A DNA stretch of 64,000 nt from Sthenelais limicola (GCA_942159475.1 OW804096.1:38811744-38875743); one strand, 5' to 3'. Numbered from the stretch's first letter, positions 11,707 through 24,028 are shown. A program made the numbers and translations. The notes: generated from the sequence alone by a model not told the origin.

Positions 11707-12178
11707 TTGCGGCAGACACGTGTGCATATTGTTCCTGTAAAATGTATGTTACGCAGACTTGATTATTATATCTGGAACTATCTCCGGATTTTGTGATTCT
11801 CACTGATAGAGGACTTGATAAGGCCAATGGTCTATTCAGACTAATTATATCATTGTTTTATAAATTCCGGATTGATCGATTGATTGTATTGTATTCATGT
11901 ATGTTGAACCATTGTATTTTAGTTGGCAACAAAACTAAAAAAAAAAAAAGAACTAGTATTAAATACGGTCTACTTCTTGTCTTGGAGGCACATTATATTA
12001 AAGGAGTTTCTTGTAAAATCATGTAAGTATAATATTGTCATATTAGATCTTTGCTAATGTACTGATGATTAAACTGTTATTGTAAATTGTATCTACAGCA
12101 GAAATACTTTCGGACATTGAAAGGTATCACACTTGTGAAATTTGTTTCGAAATAAAATCTTTTTAAAAAAAAAAAAAA
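11707..12178 (+). other. LINE 3' UTR and poly(A) tail
   Basis: AT-rich 3' UTR after the ORF2 stop, with an internal A-run at 11937-11949, AATAAA at 12151-12156 and a terminal A14 at 12165-12178 that marks the 3' insertion boundary. Confidence 0.8.
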
Positions 12179-14810
12179 TTGCCAAACACCCTGGAGTAAA
12201 CCCCTGAATAAGCCGTGTTAGTGTATCGCACATATGACATATTATACATCATTTGAAAGAGAACGTAATGCTGATTCTAGCCATGTATAATATATGCATG
12301 GTTTGATCGTTACAACAGCCTGAGCCTCGCGCTGACATTTCATAATTAGTGCGGCCAGAACGCTCTATACTTATGAGTATAGGTGTCAGATTGGTGAGTC
12401 TAAAGTGGCAGAGATATATAGTTGTTTATGTCGGGGTAAATGGGTGTTCATTATTGTCCAGTTTCTGGTTTGCATAATGGATATGTAACAATATTTGATA
12501 TATATCTGTGATTTTCCCTTTACAGAAGCTGGTACAAGGAAGAAATACATCAAAAGAAATGATGAATCAAAATGATGATTTTCAAGGGAATAATACATTA
12601 GCCCTTTACTTCCCAAAGTTGATGAATGAATAACCAAATTAATAGTTAAGCAGTGTTTTCATGGGCTAGTACACTCCCTCCCCCACCCTGCTCTGGGACT
12701 ACTGGTTGTAGTGAAAATAATCACCACAGCATGACGGGGCGGTGCGATCGCGTTGTGACGTCATTACCCAGTATGCGAAAAGCCAATATAGACAAGCGCT
12801 ATGAGCTTGCAACAAGTTGACCCGCCTTTCGCGTACTTTCACTAGGGAAATGCGTGAACTCTTACCACAGTGTATGAATGACGAATAATTATTGCCATGC
12901 TTCATTATGTATGTGTGTCTGACATATATGTTGTCAAATTCAAGGAGAAATTTAGAAAGTTTTTGAATACTTTATAAAGCTCCTAGCCTGAGGCATATGC
13001 GCAGTATAACACAGAAACATCAGTGCTAAACGTTTTAATTCAATTAAACAGCAGTTGATTTCTTTTATAATAGTGTATTATTCGATGGATAACGATTTTA
13101 GTATGACCTCTATAACTGATACAATTTTCGGTTAAATACAAGAACTAGACCGTCAGCAATCACTTTTTCCCCAGGAAAAATGTTATTTTCTATTTACCAT
13201 TGAGACCGTTGCATCTGCCATCTGGGTTGTACGCTTCGTATCTTAGTACTGCCTATAATTATTGGCTTGTTCTCAGCATTTTTCCCGGTAAAAAAAGTCT
13301 AATTACCTACAATACTCCATGTACCATTTCTGTACACTTTTGCTCAGGCAGATTTAGCAAATTGTTCTCACCCAATAAACAGTGTCTGTAAATTCATCGG
13401 CTAATTCATCGGCTAATTGAAATTCATTTTTACCTTGGCATTCGATTCCGCCATTGAGATCATCTTCCTTGAGCATAATAGTTCATATCCCTCACACCAG
13501 GACAACCTTAGTTCAGGCTAATAACACCAGGCACCACCACCCAATTTCTGGGCTGCCTCCCGCGCCAAATGTGCGAGGAGGTAGTCATATCGATAGCTGG
13601 GTGGGTAGTCATTAAATGAGAAAAAAGATCCATACGTTTATAAGTAAATAGCCAAAGACTTCGCCTCCATGAACCTCTACTCTAGCGACCACCTCTCTGG
13701 ATATTTATTTCCAGAGGGTTTTCTCTTTCATTGTAGGCATACAGACGGTATGCATATTCAGGCATATGCATGGGTTAGGTATCTTTGGTTAATTGAAGAT
13801 ATTATCCATCAAATTCATTTTTATATGGAACAAGCATAATTCTTCTCCTTTAAATATTCGGGTTTTGAATATTCATTGGTGATTTATTGTTTTATATTGC
13901 TTTATGATATAATGAGTGAGTGATGGCTTCATCAACATCGCCTAAAATTATTGAAAAACCTTGACTAAATTTAGAGCTGAACTACCCCTATATTTTGTTT
14001 AAAGCAATTTTATTGAGCTGGTTTTGGTGGTACAGTGATATTCTCACAGACTCAAATCAAAACAATACAAAATTTTCATTTCAGATTCAATATACAATAT
14101 AAGTATTCTTAGGCTCAATAATTCTAATATCTAATATTTAATAAGTCATGACACCGCTAGCCAGTTTCTTATTACTGACATTTGTTTTTAGTCAAAGCAA
14201 TCATAATTGTTATGCTATATCATCACATCTCGGCATCATATATAACATTCCCTCACAGTAACTGAGATTGCTGGGCCATATTAGTTTTTATCATTTTCTA
14301 CTCAGATTATCTAGTAGTTATTGAAGGTCTGACTGACTTAGCGTAGAGCGGCTAGGATGCCCTAGCATTTATTTCCCTATTTTATAAAAAATATGACGTA
14401 CAATTGTCTGATATTTCCTATTTCTCTGTTATTTGCATATGCATAGTATAGGCATACACATGGTATGTTTCTAATAATCTTAATAACCATTTCAAATGTG
14501 TTTTGGCTACATAAACGGGACCTTGTTTATTACCTTGAATAAGGATCCAACTTATGTACACATGTTCAAAGTTGAATATGTTAAATTGCTGAGATATGGA
14601 TATACATATGGCATACGTATAGTATGTAGAAAATTTGACTATAGGGTGTGTCTCTTTACTATTTTAATAATGAATAGAAAGCGGTGACAGATTTTTTTTA
14701 AAAATCTCTCCTCAAAATCTCAGAAATCATGTCTAAAGTCAATATTCCTGACGATATCATGCAAAAAGCTTATGGACGCAACAAAATTAGAATTGGGCAT
14801 GTATTCATAT
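12179..14810. other. Intergenic DNA, no gene recognised
   Basis: AT-rich and without coding signal. The only notable stretch is 12725-12860, which is GC-richer and holds a full TGACGTCA site (about 12757), a GCCAAT at 12780 and a TTTCGCG near 12830. It could be a decayed or cryptic promoter, but no exon is attached. Confidence 0.4.
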
Positions 14811-14814
14811 GGCT

Positions 14815-15280
14815 TTGGGCATTAGATACACCAAAACTGAGAACATTCCCACAAAGATTCAAAATCATTCAAACTCTGAACCCCCGATGTTGAGGCTGAG
14901 GCACAACCACCTGCACCATGGCCTCATCTTGCTGCTGAGAAGTCCTGCTGTTGTTTTGAACTGACCGTTTCATAACAATAGGAATGGGGTGATCTCTCAT
15001 TAGTCACTGGAGACAAGGACATGATAAGTAGCCAGGTAACTGCCCTGGCATACCAAATGGGCATTTATGCGTTGATTGTGTTTATTCAATAATTCCTATG
15101 TAGTCCCATACTAGAACTCTGTTTTTCCAAGCAACTAGAAAAAAAGTTGGTCACATACGTTTTTGTTTCATTTAGTTGTTATGTAGCAAGTATATTTTTA
15201 TGTTTGCCATGAGTTGATTATGTCTCAAAATTTTTTTTTTGTGACTTGTGACTCATTTTTCTGTAACAGATCACATATCA
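14815..15280. repeat. Fragments of family-A MITE and tRNA-derived SINE
   Basis: 14835-14870 carries the family-A block (ACTGAGAACATTCCCACAAAG). 14880-14930 read on the minus strand matches the SINE head at 19515-19612 (GGTGCAGGTGGTTG...GCCTCAG). 15236-15278 carries the family-A right end (GTGACTTGTGACTCATTTTTCTGTAACAG split across the block). The order suggests nested insertions now eroded. Confidence 0.55.
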
Positions 15281-16131
15281 AAACAGGGACATCTTCTCTT
15301 CCTCATTTTCATTAATGATCTAGGTATCTGTCCTAAATTCCGTCCTGGTTATGTAAAACAGGATTTCTACCGGTTAACTAATGTTTACTGAGAGAGCAGT
15401 TTAAAAAAGCTAAGAAAATAAATGTATTCAGACAAAGGCCTTATGTTCAATGAGTGGCTCTTATCTATTTGAGATGTCCTTCTTCTCCCATATTTTATTC
15501 TGAGAAGAAATCCTCTAGAATGTTGTAATGCCTCCTTGACATGACTTCATTTTCTGCAGTAGTAAAAAATGAAACCAAATTACTTTTTCTCTTGTTTAGA
15601 GAAGCATAAAAGGCCCACGATATTTCTGCAATGAACACATGACACTAACCATAGTAGTTTACTTAAAACCTTTAAGCCAAACGCCAATTTGGTGTATTTA
15701 AGCAGTAATCAATATATATATACCTATACGTAAATGTGAGACCTACATCAACCACTCCCTTACATGAAACTCTTGCATAGGGAGTGCGTGTTTTACTGAA
15801 TTATTCATTTACTGGCTCGTGGGCTTGTCAAATATGTGTGATAAAAGTCATAGACAACTTTGATGTCCACATATGAATCAATTCTATTGACCAAGAACAT
15901 ATAGATCTAATACTAGATCTCAAACTTCTCTGCCCAATGTTCATACAGACCAATGGAGAGGCAACAGTAAGTAAACCACTTACAGAAATTGTGGATTCTC
16001 TGGTATTTTCAACTGTGGCTAGGGTACAAAGTTCCTTCTTCAGATTCAGTGTTTTTGAACACATCCATGTAATCTAAGATATTTACTTATAATTTCATCA
16101 TAGTATTTGATTTTTTAGATTTGCATGGAAT

Positions 16132-18490
16132 ATGCTATCACTGGTACTCTTCCAGTTTGTTTTCATGTGGACATCAGGCAAGATAATATCTTTATTAATA
16201 TCAGAAATTAAAAGCTATACTGCATGCAAATATTCCTAGTAGCTGCTAACATTCCTAGTGTTCTTGGTTGGACCTTTTAAAGTAAGTAAGATGGTAATTT
16301 CCCAACTAGGAGTTTTCCTGAGGTTAGCTTTTAAATGGTATTTATCCTGGCAAACAGTTCTAACATATATATATATATATATATGTCATTATTAGATGAC
16401 AGACAGGATTCAATTAAAAAACTTTTAGAAGTGTGACCTAAACAAAAGCCAGAGCTCAATGAGAGAAAAATAGACATATTTCAACCCTGTGTAATTTGCA
16501 TTTCTGAAATTCAATATGAATTCATCTTTACTTTTAAACATTTAAAAAAGCTAAATGGGTTTCTTCAAACAAGGTAGTGACTCCGAATCATAGAATCAAA
16601 ATAAACCTGGATTGAAAGGTATTACAGTTTAAAAAGATTTTCTTTATCATCCAAAGACATTTGTCATTCTTGCCATTACCCATCGTAGATGAAATAAATG
16701 GAACCTTATTATTCTTTTGACATAAATAGGAGTGGATGCATCCAACATAGCTTTGGGAAAGAAGACATATCACTATCCTCTTGGCAATGCAGGGCCACAG
16801 GTAGTTGTGGATGACAATCTCAACACTAACCATTATGGTGGCTCATGCATACACACTGGTTCAGCAAATGTGAATCATAACCCTTGGTGGAAGGTTGATC
16901 TGGATGGAAATTATGCCATCCACACAATTAGGATTCTCAATAGAGGAATCTGTGATTGCTGTATGTATCTTTATATTTTGATTAATTCATAGTCTTGTAT
17001 GAATGGTTAATTTCAAGATCCCAAATTTAATCTGCTCTGAATAAGATAAGGTTGTTCCAAGAAGAAAGAACTTGCGTTGGCAATAAATCACTTAAGATAC
17101 ATCACTGAGCAGAAAATATCTGCTTTTGTAGACACACGACTCAGCAATTTCGATGTGTACGTGGGGTATGATAATCATACCTATGGGCATAACATCCTTT
17201 GTCATCACCAAGCAGCAGCAGTGGGCAAGGGTGCATGGTTAGATGTAACATGTCCTTACATTGCTGGTCGCTATGTCATCATTCAGATTGTCGGACCAAG
17301 TTTATTCAATGGCCAGCAAATACTCAGCATCTGTGAAGTACAAGTATTTGCAAAAGGTAGGGATTTACTAACTGATTTATTTTGTTTACACTAATTGGCA
17401 GAAAGTTGTGATTTGTGCTGATCACCTCTGCTCATTTTAAGAGTAACAGATCTGCATGAAGTGAGCTAGACAGTGGTATGGTGTTTGGCATTGTGTTACT
17501 ACTGTCAAGTTCCTGACCAGCTTGATTACAGTATTCTTGTGAAAGAACAAAGCTGTAGAATCACTCTTTAAACACAGTGTAGTTTAAACAAGGAGTGCTT
17601 TGTTCTTTCTATCTGTAGTACATTGTGCCCAGGAAAAGCTGACACACTAGGGGGTTACCAATGTGCCGACTAGGAAAACTTAACCTTAAAGATCTTAAGT
17701 CAGCACATGTGATGTGTTACAGGAAAATGAGTCTGAAAATTTGAATATGTTGAGATCTCATTATATTCAAAACGATGAGATCATGCAGATTCTACTGATA
17801 GCAAACAAAGGACATCTAAATAGTGTTTTATGTTTGGTATATAAATGTTTAAAAACAAGTTCGAAATTTCTGGTAGGACAATTACCACTAAAGTAACTAC
17901 ATATGCACCATAGGATCATCTTCTAAACACAGGAATATATTGTGTAATTTGGTACATGTGCTAGACCCTCCAAAAATCAAAATACTCCAAGAAAGAGATC
18001 TTGTGAAACAATCACTTTGGAAAATATTATTTTTGCAACTTCATCACAGAAGGAATGGCAACCTGATTTTAGTTGTAGCTGTAGTCATACTGTAGTAAAA
18101 TCCAAAATAGTGGTTTGTTTGGTTTGTTTATTGTATTTGTATTTTTGTCATATTCAATTTTGAATTTTGAAGGTGAAGAAGGAAAATCATTACAAAATCC
18201 TTTTTCCTTGACCAGATTTACCAACCACCTTGAAAGGCAAAAGGACTGTGCTTGCATCTGGGCAACGTTTAAAAGAACACCTAGTTGGAACATCGTTTGA
18301 GGTGTCACATCTTGGCAAGTGTGCACAGACATGCTGGAATGCAGAAAGTGAAAAGATAAAATCATGTGTAGCCTTTAGCTTCTGTAAGGAACATGGTGTT
18401 GGTACATGCATTTTAGGAGACTCTTACAGCCCAACCTTTGTGGAGAATTATAATGGTTGCCGCACCTTTAATATAACAATAAATGTCTAA
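16132..18490 (+). CDS. Fucolectin-domain plus PAN-domain secreted lectin, copy 2 (complete model)
   Basis: Proposed coding exons: 16132-16177, 16730-16960, 17132-17356, 18216-18490; 777 nt, 258 residues. Exon 1 starts at ATG 16132 and encodes a hydrophobic signal peptide, MLSLVLFQFVFMWTS. It ends at CAG/GCAAGA, a GC-type donor, in phase 1, which fits the phase-1 acceptor AATAG/GAGTGGATG at 16729. Next come the lectin residues VDASNIALGK, DDNLNTNHYGGSCIHT, PWWKVDL, NRGICDC, TRLSNFDVYVGY. Eel fucolectin binds fucose with one His and two Arg; the matching candidates here are the His of CIHT and the Arg of NRG and TRL, though spacing differs by a few residues and the usual DCC pair reads ICDC. 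The PAN module is in the last exon. The product is likely secreted. Exon 1 is the least certain part; the other exons match copy 1 closely. Confidence 0.84.
16178..16179 (+). other. Non-canonical GC splice donor
   Basis: The first intron of lectin copy 2 would start CAG/GCAAGA, the accepted consensus for GC-AG introns, and end at AG 16728-16729. The choice is supported by phase and by the signal peptide it joins, not by transcripts. Confidence 0.55.
17706..18048. mobile_element. Family-A MITE in the last intron of lectin copy 2
   Basis: Left end CATGTGATGTGTTACAGG, right end TTGCAACTTCATCACAG, with the same internal blocks as 2317-2675. It is at the matching position of the matching intron in the paralogue. 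Confidence 0.78.
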
Positions 18491-18609
18491 ATTATTCCTA
18501 CATATTAAGTCACTATATACACAATTCATTATAAGGATTTCTCACCTTGTACTACATTCTTAACTTGCTACTTTGTGGAAAATCTGAGGGAGTTGACATG
18601 TCTCATATC

Positions 18610-18615
18610 AATAAA
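18610..18615 (+). terminator. Polyadenylation signal of lectin copy 2
   Basis: AATAAA 120 bases after the stop codon; a second AATAAA lies at about 18625. Position and context match copy 1. Confidence 0.7.
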
Positions 18616-18639
18616 GCATTACACAATAAAAGTCATTAT

Positions 18640-19254
18640 TTTATTCTTTTTCCCCCATCAGGATTCCCGTGTTTATCCAGGATTCCCTATTTTTATTCTT
18701 TATGTATCTACTAACTAGCATGTCTGGACTAAGTCCATTTTTCGGTCAGGGATATGTATTGCATTTTTATTCAGAACAGACAATAACATTCCGAAATTGG
18801 ATACATGTATACTCTCTGCCTAAGCTGGTCTTCCACTTGATAGGGCCAAGTTTCATGCTCATTTTCACTTGGCAGTGGGTCAGCTGGGGTCTCCTCCTAC
18901 CAACCAAACTTAGACATATCCTGACGTAAATCCCCAAAGGCCTATTGTTAAAATAACAGTCAGAAAATGAAGAGTGAAGACAGAAGTAGTTTGAAGTTCT
19001 TGTACTCGCATATATTCACAATGTGTCAGCAAGTTCTCAGTTTGACCGTAACTGACCAAGTACTTTTCACTCTATGTTGACTCTGCTCTGACTGTTGAGA
19101 ATTTTGCCGCAAATATTTGTGGCCAAGCAGTCCCCAGGATGCTGTCAGTTCTCATGAATGAGCATCAAATGACTACCTTTCAGTTTTAGAAAAGAATTGG
19201 TCAGCATTTCATTGAATATGGTTTGATGGTATTCCATCAAATGCACCTAACGAA
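18640..19254. other. Downstream flank of lectin copy 2
   Basis: No gene recognised. The first 30 bases still resemble the copy-1 flank (near 3390: ATCAGGATT), so the duplication extends a little past the poly(A) signal. Confidence 0.35.
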
Positions 19255-19430
19255 GATGTAAGGGGGTAGGGAGAGAGGGCTGAAAGAGGGGGGAAAGGGG
19301 GAAGGGTCGAAATGACAAAGCGGAGCGGGTTAGAAAGAAGAGAAGGGGAGGGGTGAGGAGGGGAGGCAAAAGGGCAAATGGGGAGGAGGAGGGAGGGGGA
19401 AGGAGGGAGGGAGGGAGGAAAAGAGGAGTT
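19255..19430. repeat. Polypurine tract (G/A-rich)
   Basis: About 175 bases almost wholly G and A on the plus strand, in GGGAGG/GGGGAGG units. The Pro/Leu-rich minus-strand open frame across it is a composition artefact. Confidence 0.85.
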
Positions 19431-19514
19431 GAACTTATATTCATATGCATATTTCTATACACCAGCAGAATATTGATGGAAACAGTCCTATAAATTATAC
19501 GTGAGTAAATTTGG

Positions 19515-19612
19515 TAATTGGTAACACACCACGCATTTGGAACTCACAACCTCCCGATCATCTTAAGTCTGAGGCGCAACCACCTGCACCACAGACACCG
19601 GTTTCATCATTT
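19515..19612 (-). repeat. tRNA-derived SINE head
   Basis: Read on the minus strand it starts GTGGTGCAGGTGGTTGCGCC (box-A like) and continues to GGGAGGTTGTGAGTTCCAA (box-B like) with tRNA-like spacing. It lacks a tRNA cloverleaf and is a decayed pol III head. A second copy lies at 14880-14930. Confidence 0.65.
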
Positions 19613-19629
19613 CCCTCTTGCTTAAACTT

Positions 19630-19866
19630 AAAAAAAACACTGCTGAATTCATAAATTTGGTGTACATGTATACCTCAAAAGAAATATATTTAATACACTG
19701 TCTTAAAATTTGGTACATGTATTCGTGCGAACCAGAGCCCAAACCCTCTAAATATGAGAACATTCAAACAAAGAGATCCAGTTGATAAAACACTTTAGCA
19801 ATTTTAATTTTGTTAATAGCAGTTTTGCGACTTGTGACTCATTTTCTTCAAAAACGTGACATTTTG
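19630..19866. mobile_element. Family-A MITE, half copy
   Basis: It carries the block ATATTTAATACACTGTC, then GGTACATGTATTCG, then GAGATCCAGTTGATAAAACAC, and ends TTTTGCGACTTGTGACTCATT near 19850. Confidence 0.75.
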
Positions 19867-20551
19867 AACCAATACTGTCAATTTGTGAACGAAAGAGGTA
19901 TACCTATTGGAAGATGAACCCTGTTATTGTTTACAACACCATCACGGCATTCTCCACATACCCAATACATGCCTTGTTCACCCATAAAGCTTGAATGAGG
20001 CCCTAATTGCCGGACTGGAGGGCTTCCCGGATGTGGCTTTAATTATCACCACGTGGCTTTCCGTATGGCTTCCCTCCCGCATCAGCCTTGCCATCTCCGG
20101 CAGGTGGATGACTAACATTTCTGGAAGTTTTAGAGATTTTCTTTGACTTTACTAATCATTTATGTGAGACAGGCCATTAAGATACACTCAATTAGGTTTG
20201 ATATACAGTTTCAGTGAAAATCATACGTATAGAACTGCACATAAATTTGCAGTTTTCCTGCCAAATATTCAGACGGCTTAAAAACCAAACATTTTTTAAA
20301 AGCGACTTTATTAAATGGAGTACAAAATGTGTTCTGTTGACACAGGCATACATTTATATGGGAATCATAAAGGACATATGGAAAGCCTGCTCAATTATAT
20401 AATATGAATCCTATAGAATATTAGGGATTATGAAATAATCGATTGGACACAATGCAAGCAAGATTGATAGATTATAAATGTATTTTCTTGTAATCACACC
20501 CTGTAATTAGGATGTGCTAATAAGTCATACATGGACAAAATGAATTTTGAT

Positions 20552-20607
20552 ATACCAGGATATCTGAAAAGATGGGAATTATACCAGGATATTTGAAAAG
20601 ATGGGAA
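20552..20607. repeat. 27-bp direct duplication
   Basis: ATACCAGGATATCTGAAAAG with its GATGGGAATT tail is followed at once by a near-identical copy. No function suggested. Confidence 0.7.
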
Positions 20608-20811
20608 TAAGTGGACATGATTATTAATACATTTCTGTAGAAACCTATTTATATTGTCATGGCAACGCACAAAATAAAACCGCATCTTGTCAGTGATGCG
20701 TCTTTCCTTATATCAACAACAATTGTTAAACTGTTTCAGCCAATAAAATAATTAAAAAAAAATGTATAGTGAATCTGAAAAGTGTTTCTATATCTTAATA
20801 GTATTTCTATA

Positions 20812-21062
20812 TGTTTGACTTTTGGGAAAAAAAGTTTGCATTTTTTCTGGGTGGTTAATTACTAAGTAACCAAATACATTACCTAGAATGACCTTAGAAA
20901 TGCAAAGATATATGTAATACACTGTCCTGACATTTAGCACATGCATTTATACGCATGATACCTAAAAAATGAAAACATGCTTACACAGAGATCTTGTGAA
21001 TAAAACACTGAAAAATATCAATTCTGCGACTTGTGACTCTTTTTTCTGTAACACATCGCAAT
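20812..21062. mobile_element. Family-A MITE, half copy
   Basis: It carries CTGGGTGGTTAATTACTA, CCTTAGAAATGCAAAG, GAGATCTTGTGAATAAAACAC and the end block TCTGCGACTTGTGACTC then GTAACACATCGCA. Confidence 0.78.
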
Positions 21063-21728
21063 TTAAATTACATGCTTTCAGGAACCAGCGTTTGGCGACC
21101 ACAGGTGAGAAATTTAGGCAAATTCTGTCATTATAAAAGAGGTTTGAATTTTGTTAAAGTATTTTATTTGCAAATTTGTGAGAAAAAATATAATAATATG
21201 ATAAACAAGCTTTCTTTGTAGAGTGATTGACATACATGAAATTGACATTAGTCCAGAGTTCTTGGTGAAAATAAATATTTCATAGAAGAGAATAGACCCT
21301 ATAGGTCTTTAAAAATAGAGGTTTTTGGTAATTTTATAAAAATTGGGGATGGTCGGGTGTGAACAGCTTCTAAGTCGGGCTCGGGCTCATTAAAATGTTA
21401 CTAAAGACTGCAATGATTTACACAAGACCTCCCAGGTCAACATAAATAAACAAAGTTTTGCAAAGTATTCAAAACGTGCACCCCATGACCTCCATGTTTA
21501 GTGGCCAATGTTTCATGTTTTTGTTTTAGTGCTTGGTCAAGCACACATCGCTGGCATAACTCACTTTTATTGGGGATAAGTTTAATGTTGGATTCCATGA
21601 ACCACCCACGGAGGGTGCTTTATTTCGACTGCACTGACCCTTGCTTTAGTGTCCGATGAGCGTTTGAGTTGATGCGAGGTGTAGTGAGAGGTGGGAAGCG
21701 GTGGTACGTACGTGGTATTGTTCAAATG

Positions 21729-22042
21729 CGATGTGTTAAAGGAAAATGAGTCACAAGTCGCAAAATTGCTATTTTTCAAAGTGTTGTATTCACAAGATGT
21801 ATTTGTGGGAGTGTTTTCATTTTTGGGGTGCTTAGCGCTGCTAGAAGCATGAACACATGTACCAAATTTCAAAACAGTGTACTAAATATATCCATGTATT
21901 TCTAATGTCATCTCATAGAGTATATTTCAGCTACTTAACTAAAAAAAGGTCTAAAAAAATCGGCTTGATATCATCTTTTCAAATATGATATCTTAATATC
22001 CATTTTTTTGCGACGTGTGACCGATTTTTATGAAACAAATCG
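21729..22042. mobile_element. Family-A MITE, both ends present
   Basis: Left end CGATGTGTTAAAGGAAAATG then GAGTCACAAGTCGCAAAATT; right end TTTTTGCGACGTGTGACCG then GAAACAAATCG. These are inverted copies of the family terminus. The interior has a central deletion. Confidence 0.82.
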
Positions 22043-22044
22043 AA

Positions 22045-22207
22045 AATAAGAATGGTATGTTAGTGATTGGACGCCTACTGCGCTTGTGTTTCTCTCGACC
22101 CTCGAGTAGGCGTCTTAATGGAAATCTAATGTCATTATTAGGTTTGGTGCCAGGAGCTTTCCCTCATTTTGAAGTGTCCCAAACCGGAGCTTAGACTTTA
22201 ATTTTTG
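22045..22207. repeat. Dispersed LINE-related fragment
   Basis: It begins AGAATGGTATGTTAGTGATT then GGACGCCTACTGCGC and contains a GGAGCTTTCCCTCATTTT block. Two relatives lie at 49,560-49,790 (plus) and 51,540-51,710 (minus). Those grade into LINE ORF2 C-terminal coding sequence. Confidence 0.55.
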
Positions 22208-22670
22208 TTTAACGCTGCATTTATAGCCAACATCGGTCAAAAAGTAAATATTTCCTACCTTTTGTTTCATTCTTTTTTCTAACCATCTAAAGGTTATTTG
22301 TCCAACGCCCTTCAACAAAGTCCACACTAATTTGTATTGTGTAAAGATGAGTTTTTTTAATGGGAATTGTAAGACCTACTCGGCCTAATTAGTATTTAAT
22401 GTTCACAATGCGTATGGATGCATGATCGGAATTAATAACCTGATTAATAAGGTTTAGATTGAATGGTACACATATATATATATGTACTCTTCTCAAATAT
22501 TTTATATCTAAGACTTTTAAGGAAACAAAATCTGGAGTCGCCAATTGAAATGCAATGAAATCCTGTGCTGAAGTGACCTCACTTGTCATCGCCCACCGGC
22601 AGCCATTTTGTTTTGGCCGATTCAACTTCTTGTATTTTGATTGATATTAATTGAGAAATCAGCTTTAAAT
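22208..22670. mobile_element. Family-B inverted-repeat element
   Basis: It starts with the GCTGCA...AACATCGGTCAAAAAG block and ends CCACCGGCAGCCATTTTGTT ... AATCAGCTTTAAA. The same start and end blocks recur at 28636, 45570-45812 (minus) and 52755-53315. The outer ends form a short TIR, TTAAAGCTGCA / TGCAGCTTTAA. Confidence 0.65.
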
Positions 22671-23285
22671 ATAATTGGTATGCCTTGATAAATATAGTGG
22701 ACTTTCCCTATATATTTTGACTCCCCATTCTCGGAGGATAGTGCTTGAGGTACAATGATCCAGCCAAATAATAAAGTTCTGAATCTAATAACTGAAACAT
22801 AAAACACTCCGCCATTACATAGAATGAGCAATACGGTTGGGAAGCTCTATACATCATCCCAATACATCCATCATCCTTTTTAAAATCTCCTGAATGATTT
22901 CAAATAATCTCAGCAGCGGCCAAAAAAATTCACATTCTGTGAGACATATTAGACCGGAAACAGCTGGCCCTGAGAGGGGCAGCTATACCACAATACAATG
23001 CAGCTGATAGATATATACCATGATGCATTGTTCCTGATTATGATATCGGTCCCCAGGGGGCCCAATCGTTATGTTATATATTACAGTCTGGTGTCAGAAT
23101 TAGTGTAAGTGATTGGCTCCTGCTTTGTAGAATCTACTCTCCTGGGGTTGGGTAGAAGGGGCTGGATTACAAGTGGATTCTTGAGGGTGGGCAAAAGGGG
23201 AATTAAGGGCAGGGAAGGGGGAAGAGAGGACCAATGCAGAAGGAACGGACAGAAGAGTAAGAGAGGGCATATATATATATATATA
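22671..23285. other. Intergenic DNA ending in an (AT)n tract
   Basis: No gene recognised. A purine-rich stretch (23150-23265) runs into (AT)n at 23267-23285, the insertion site of the next element. Confidence 0.4.
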
Positions 23286-23829
23286 TGACCCATTCTCACG
23301 AAAATGGTGCAGCCCATCCAAAAAGTGTCAAAATTATATTTTGCTTGTTTGATCTGAGAGTTGGTAGGTTTGAAGGTAATATATAGGCGGTACTATATCT
23401 GAATTTGCCATTAAATTTGACCATTATTTTTTGTATAGGAGGTAATCAAAGTTTGGTGTAGAAAAGTTGGTGTAAAAACGTCGCCCACCCCTATATTTCT
23501 TAGTAATGAACATTTCTCTTATTTCATTTGTATATCATCAATTACTTATACCTCCAGTCTCTAACTAACTGTTTTTTTTATGTAATAGCCAAGAAAAGTT
23601 TTTCTTTCCTGAATAAAAACTTTACAAATCAGGGACAACAAAAACAAACAGAAACTGGATTCCCATATCAATCAGATGAAACATCCTATCATTGACTGTG
23701 TCTTTATTTATTATTTTCAAATTGTTCTATTTTTTATGTTATAATATAATCAAATATAAGCTTTTACCCCTGAGTACGATTAGTTACCCAAATTCTTGGT
23801 AATCATCCACATTTTAGGACTTTAAATTT

Positions 23830-23864
23830 GGGCGACGTTTTTTCACTCAGAAAAAACGTCGCCC
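23830..23864. repeat. Perfect hairpin of the CGACGTTTTT motif
   Basis: GGGCGACGTTTTTT, a 7-base loop CACTCAG, then its exact reverse complement: 14-bp arms. Confidence 0.9.
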
Positions 23865-24028
23865 AATCTATCTCTAATTTAGTCAATTATATAAAGTCTA
23901 ATTGTTATTTTTTATGTTTTTAATACATGATTGGCACCATTTTAGACCATTTTAGCATTATGTTTTGAAAATTTGTCATTCATGTCATTATCCACTCAAG
24001 GATGGGAACGTTTTCATACAGTAGAGTC

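Larger units (their letters stand above)
5790..12178 (+). mobile_element. Near full-length non-LTR retrotransposon (two-ORF LINE), inactivated
   Basis: ORF1 (6107-7934), a ~900-bp inter-ORF region, ORF2 (8835-11706) and a 3' UTR with AATAAA at 12151-12156 then an A-run at 12165-12178. ORF2 has an APE endonuclease followed by a reverse transcriptase, so this is an APE-type LINE of the CR1/Jockey/I broad group; I cannot fix the clade by eye. There is no LTR. The left boundary is approximate, set by the start of the GC-richer 5' UTR near 5790-5850. No target-site duplication was found by eye. Each ORF carries two inactivating lesions, so this copy cannot move by itself. Confidence 0.93.

Noticed and set aside
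15828..16064. 78-codon minus-strand open frame just upstream of lectin copy 2
   Set aside because: Looks mildly protein-like, but I could match it to no family, and no splice sites frame it.
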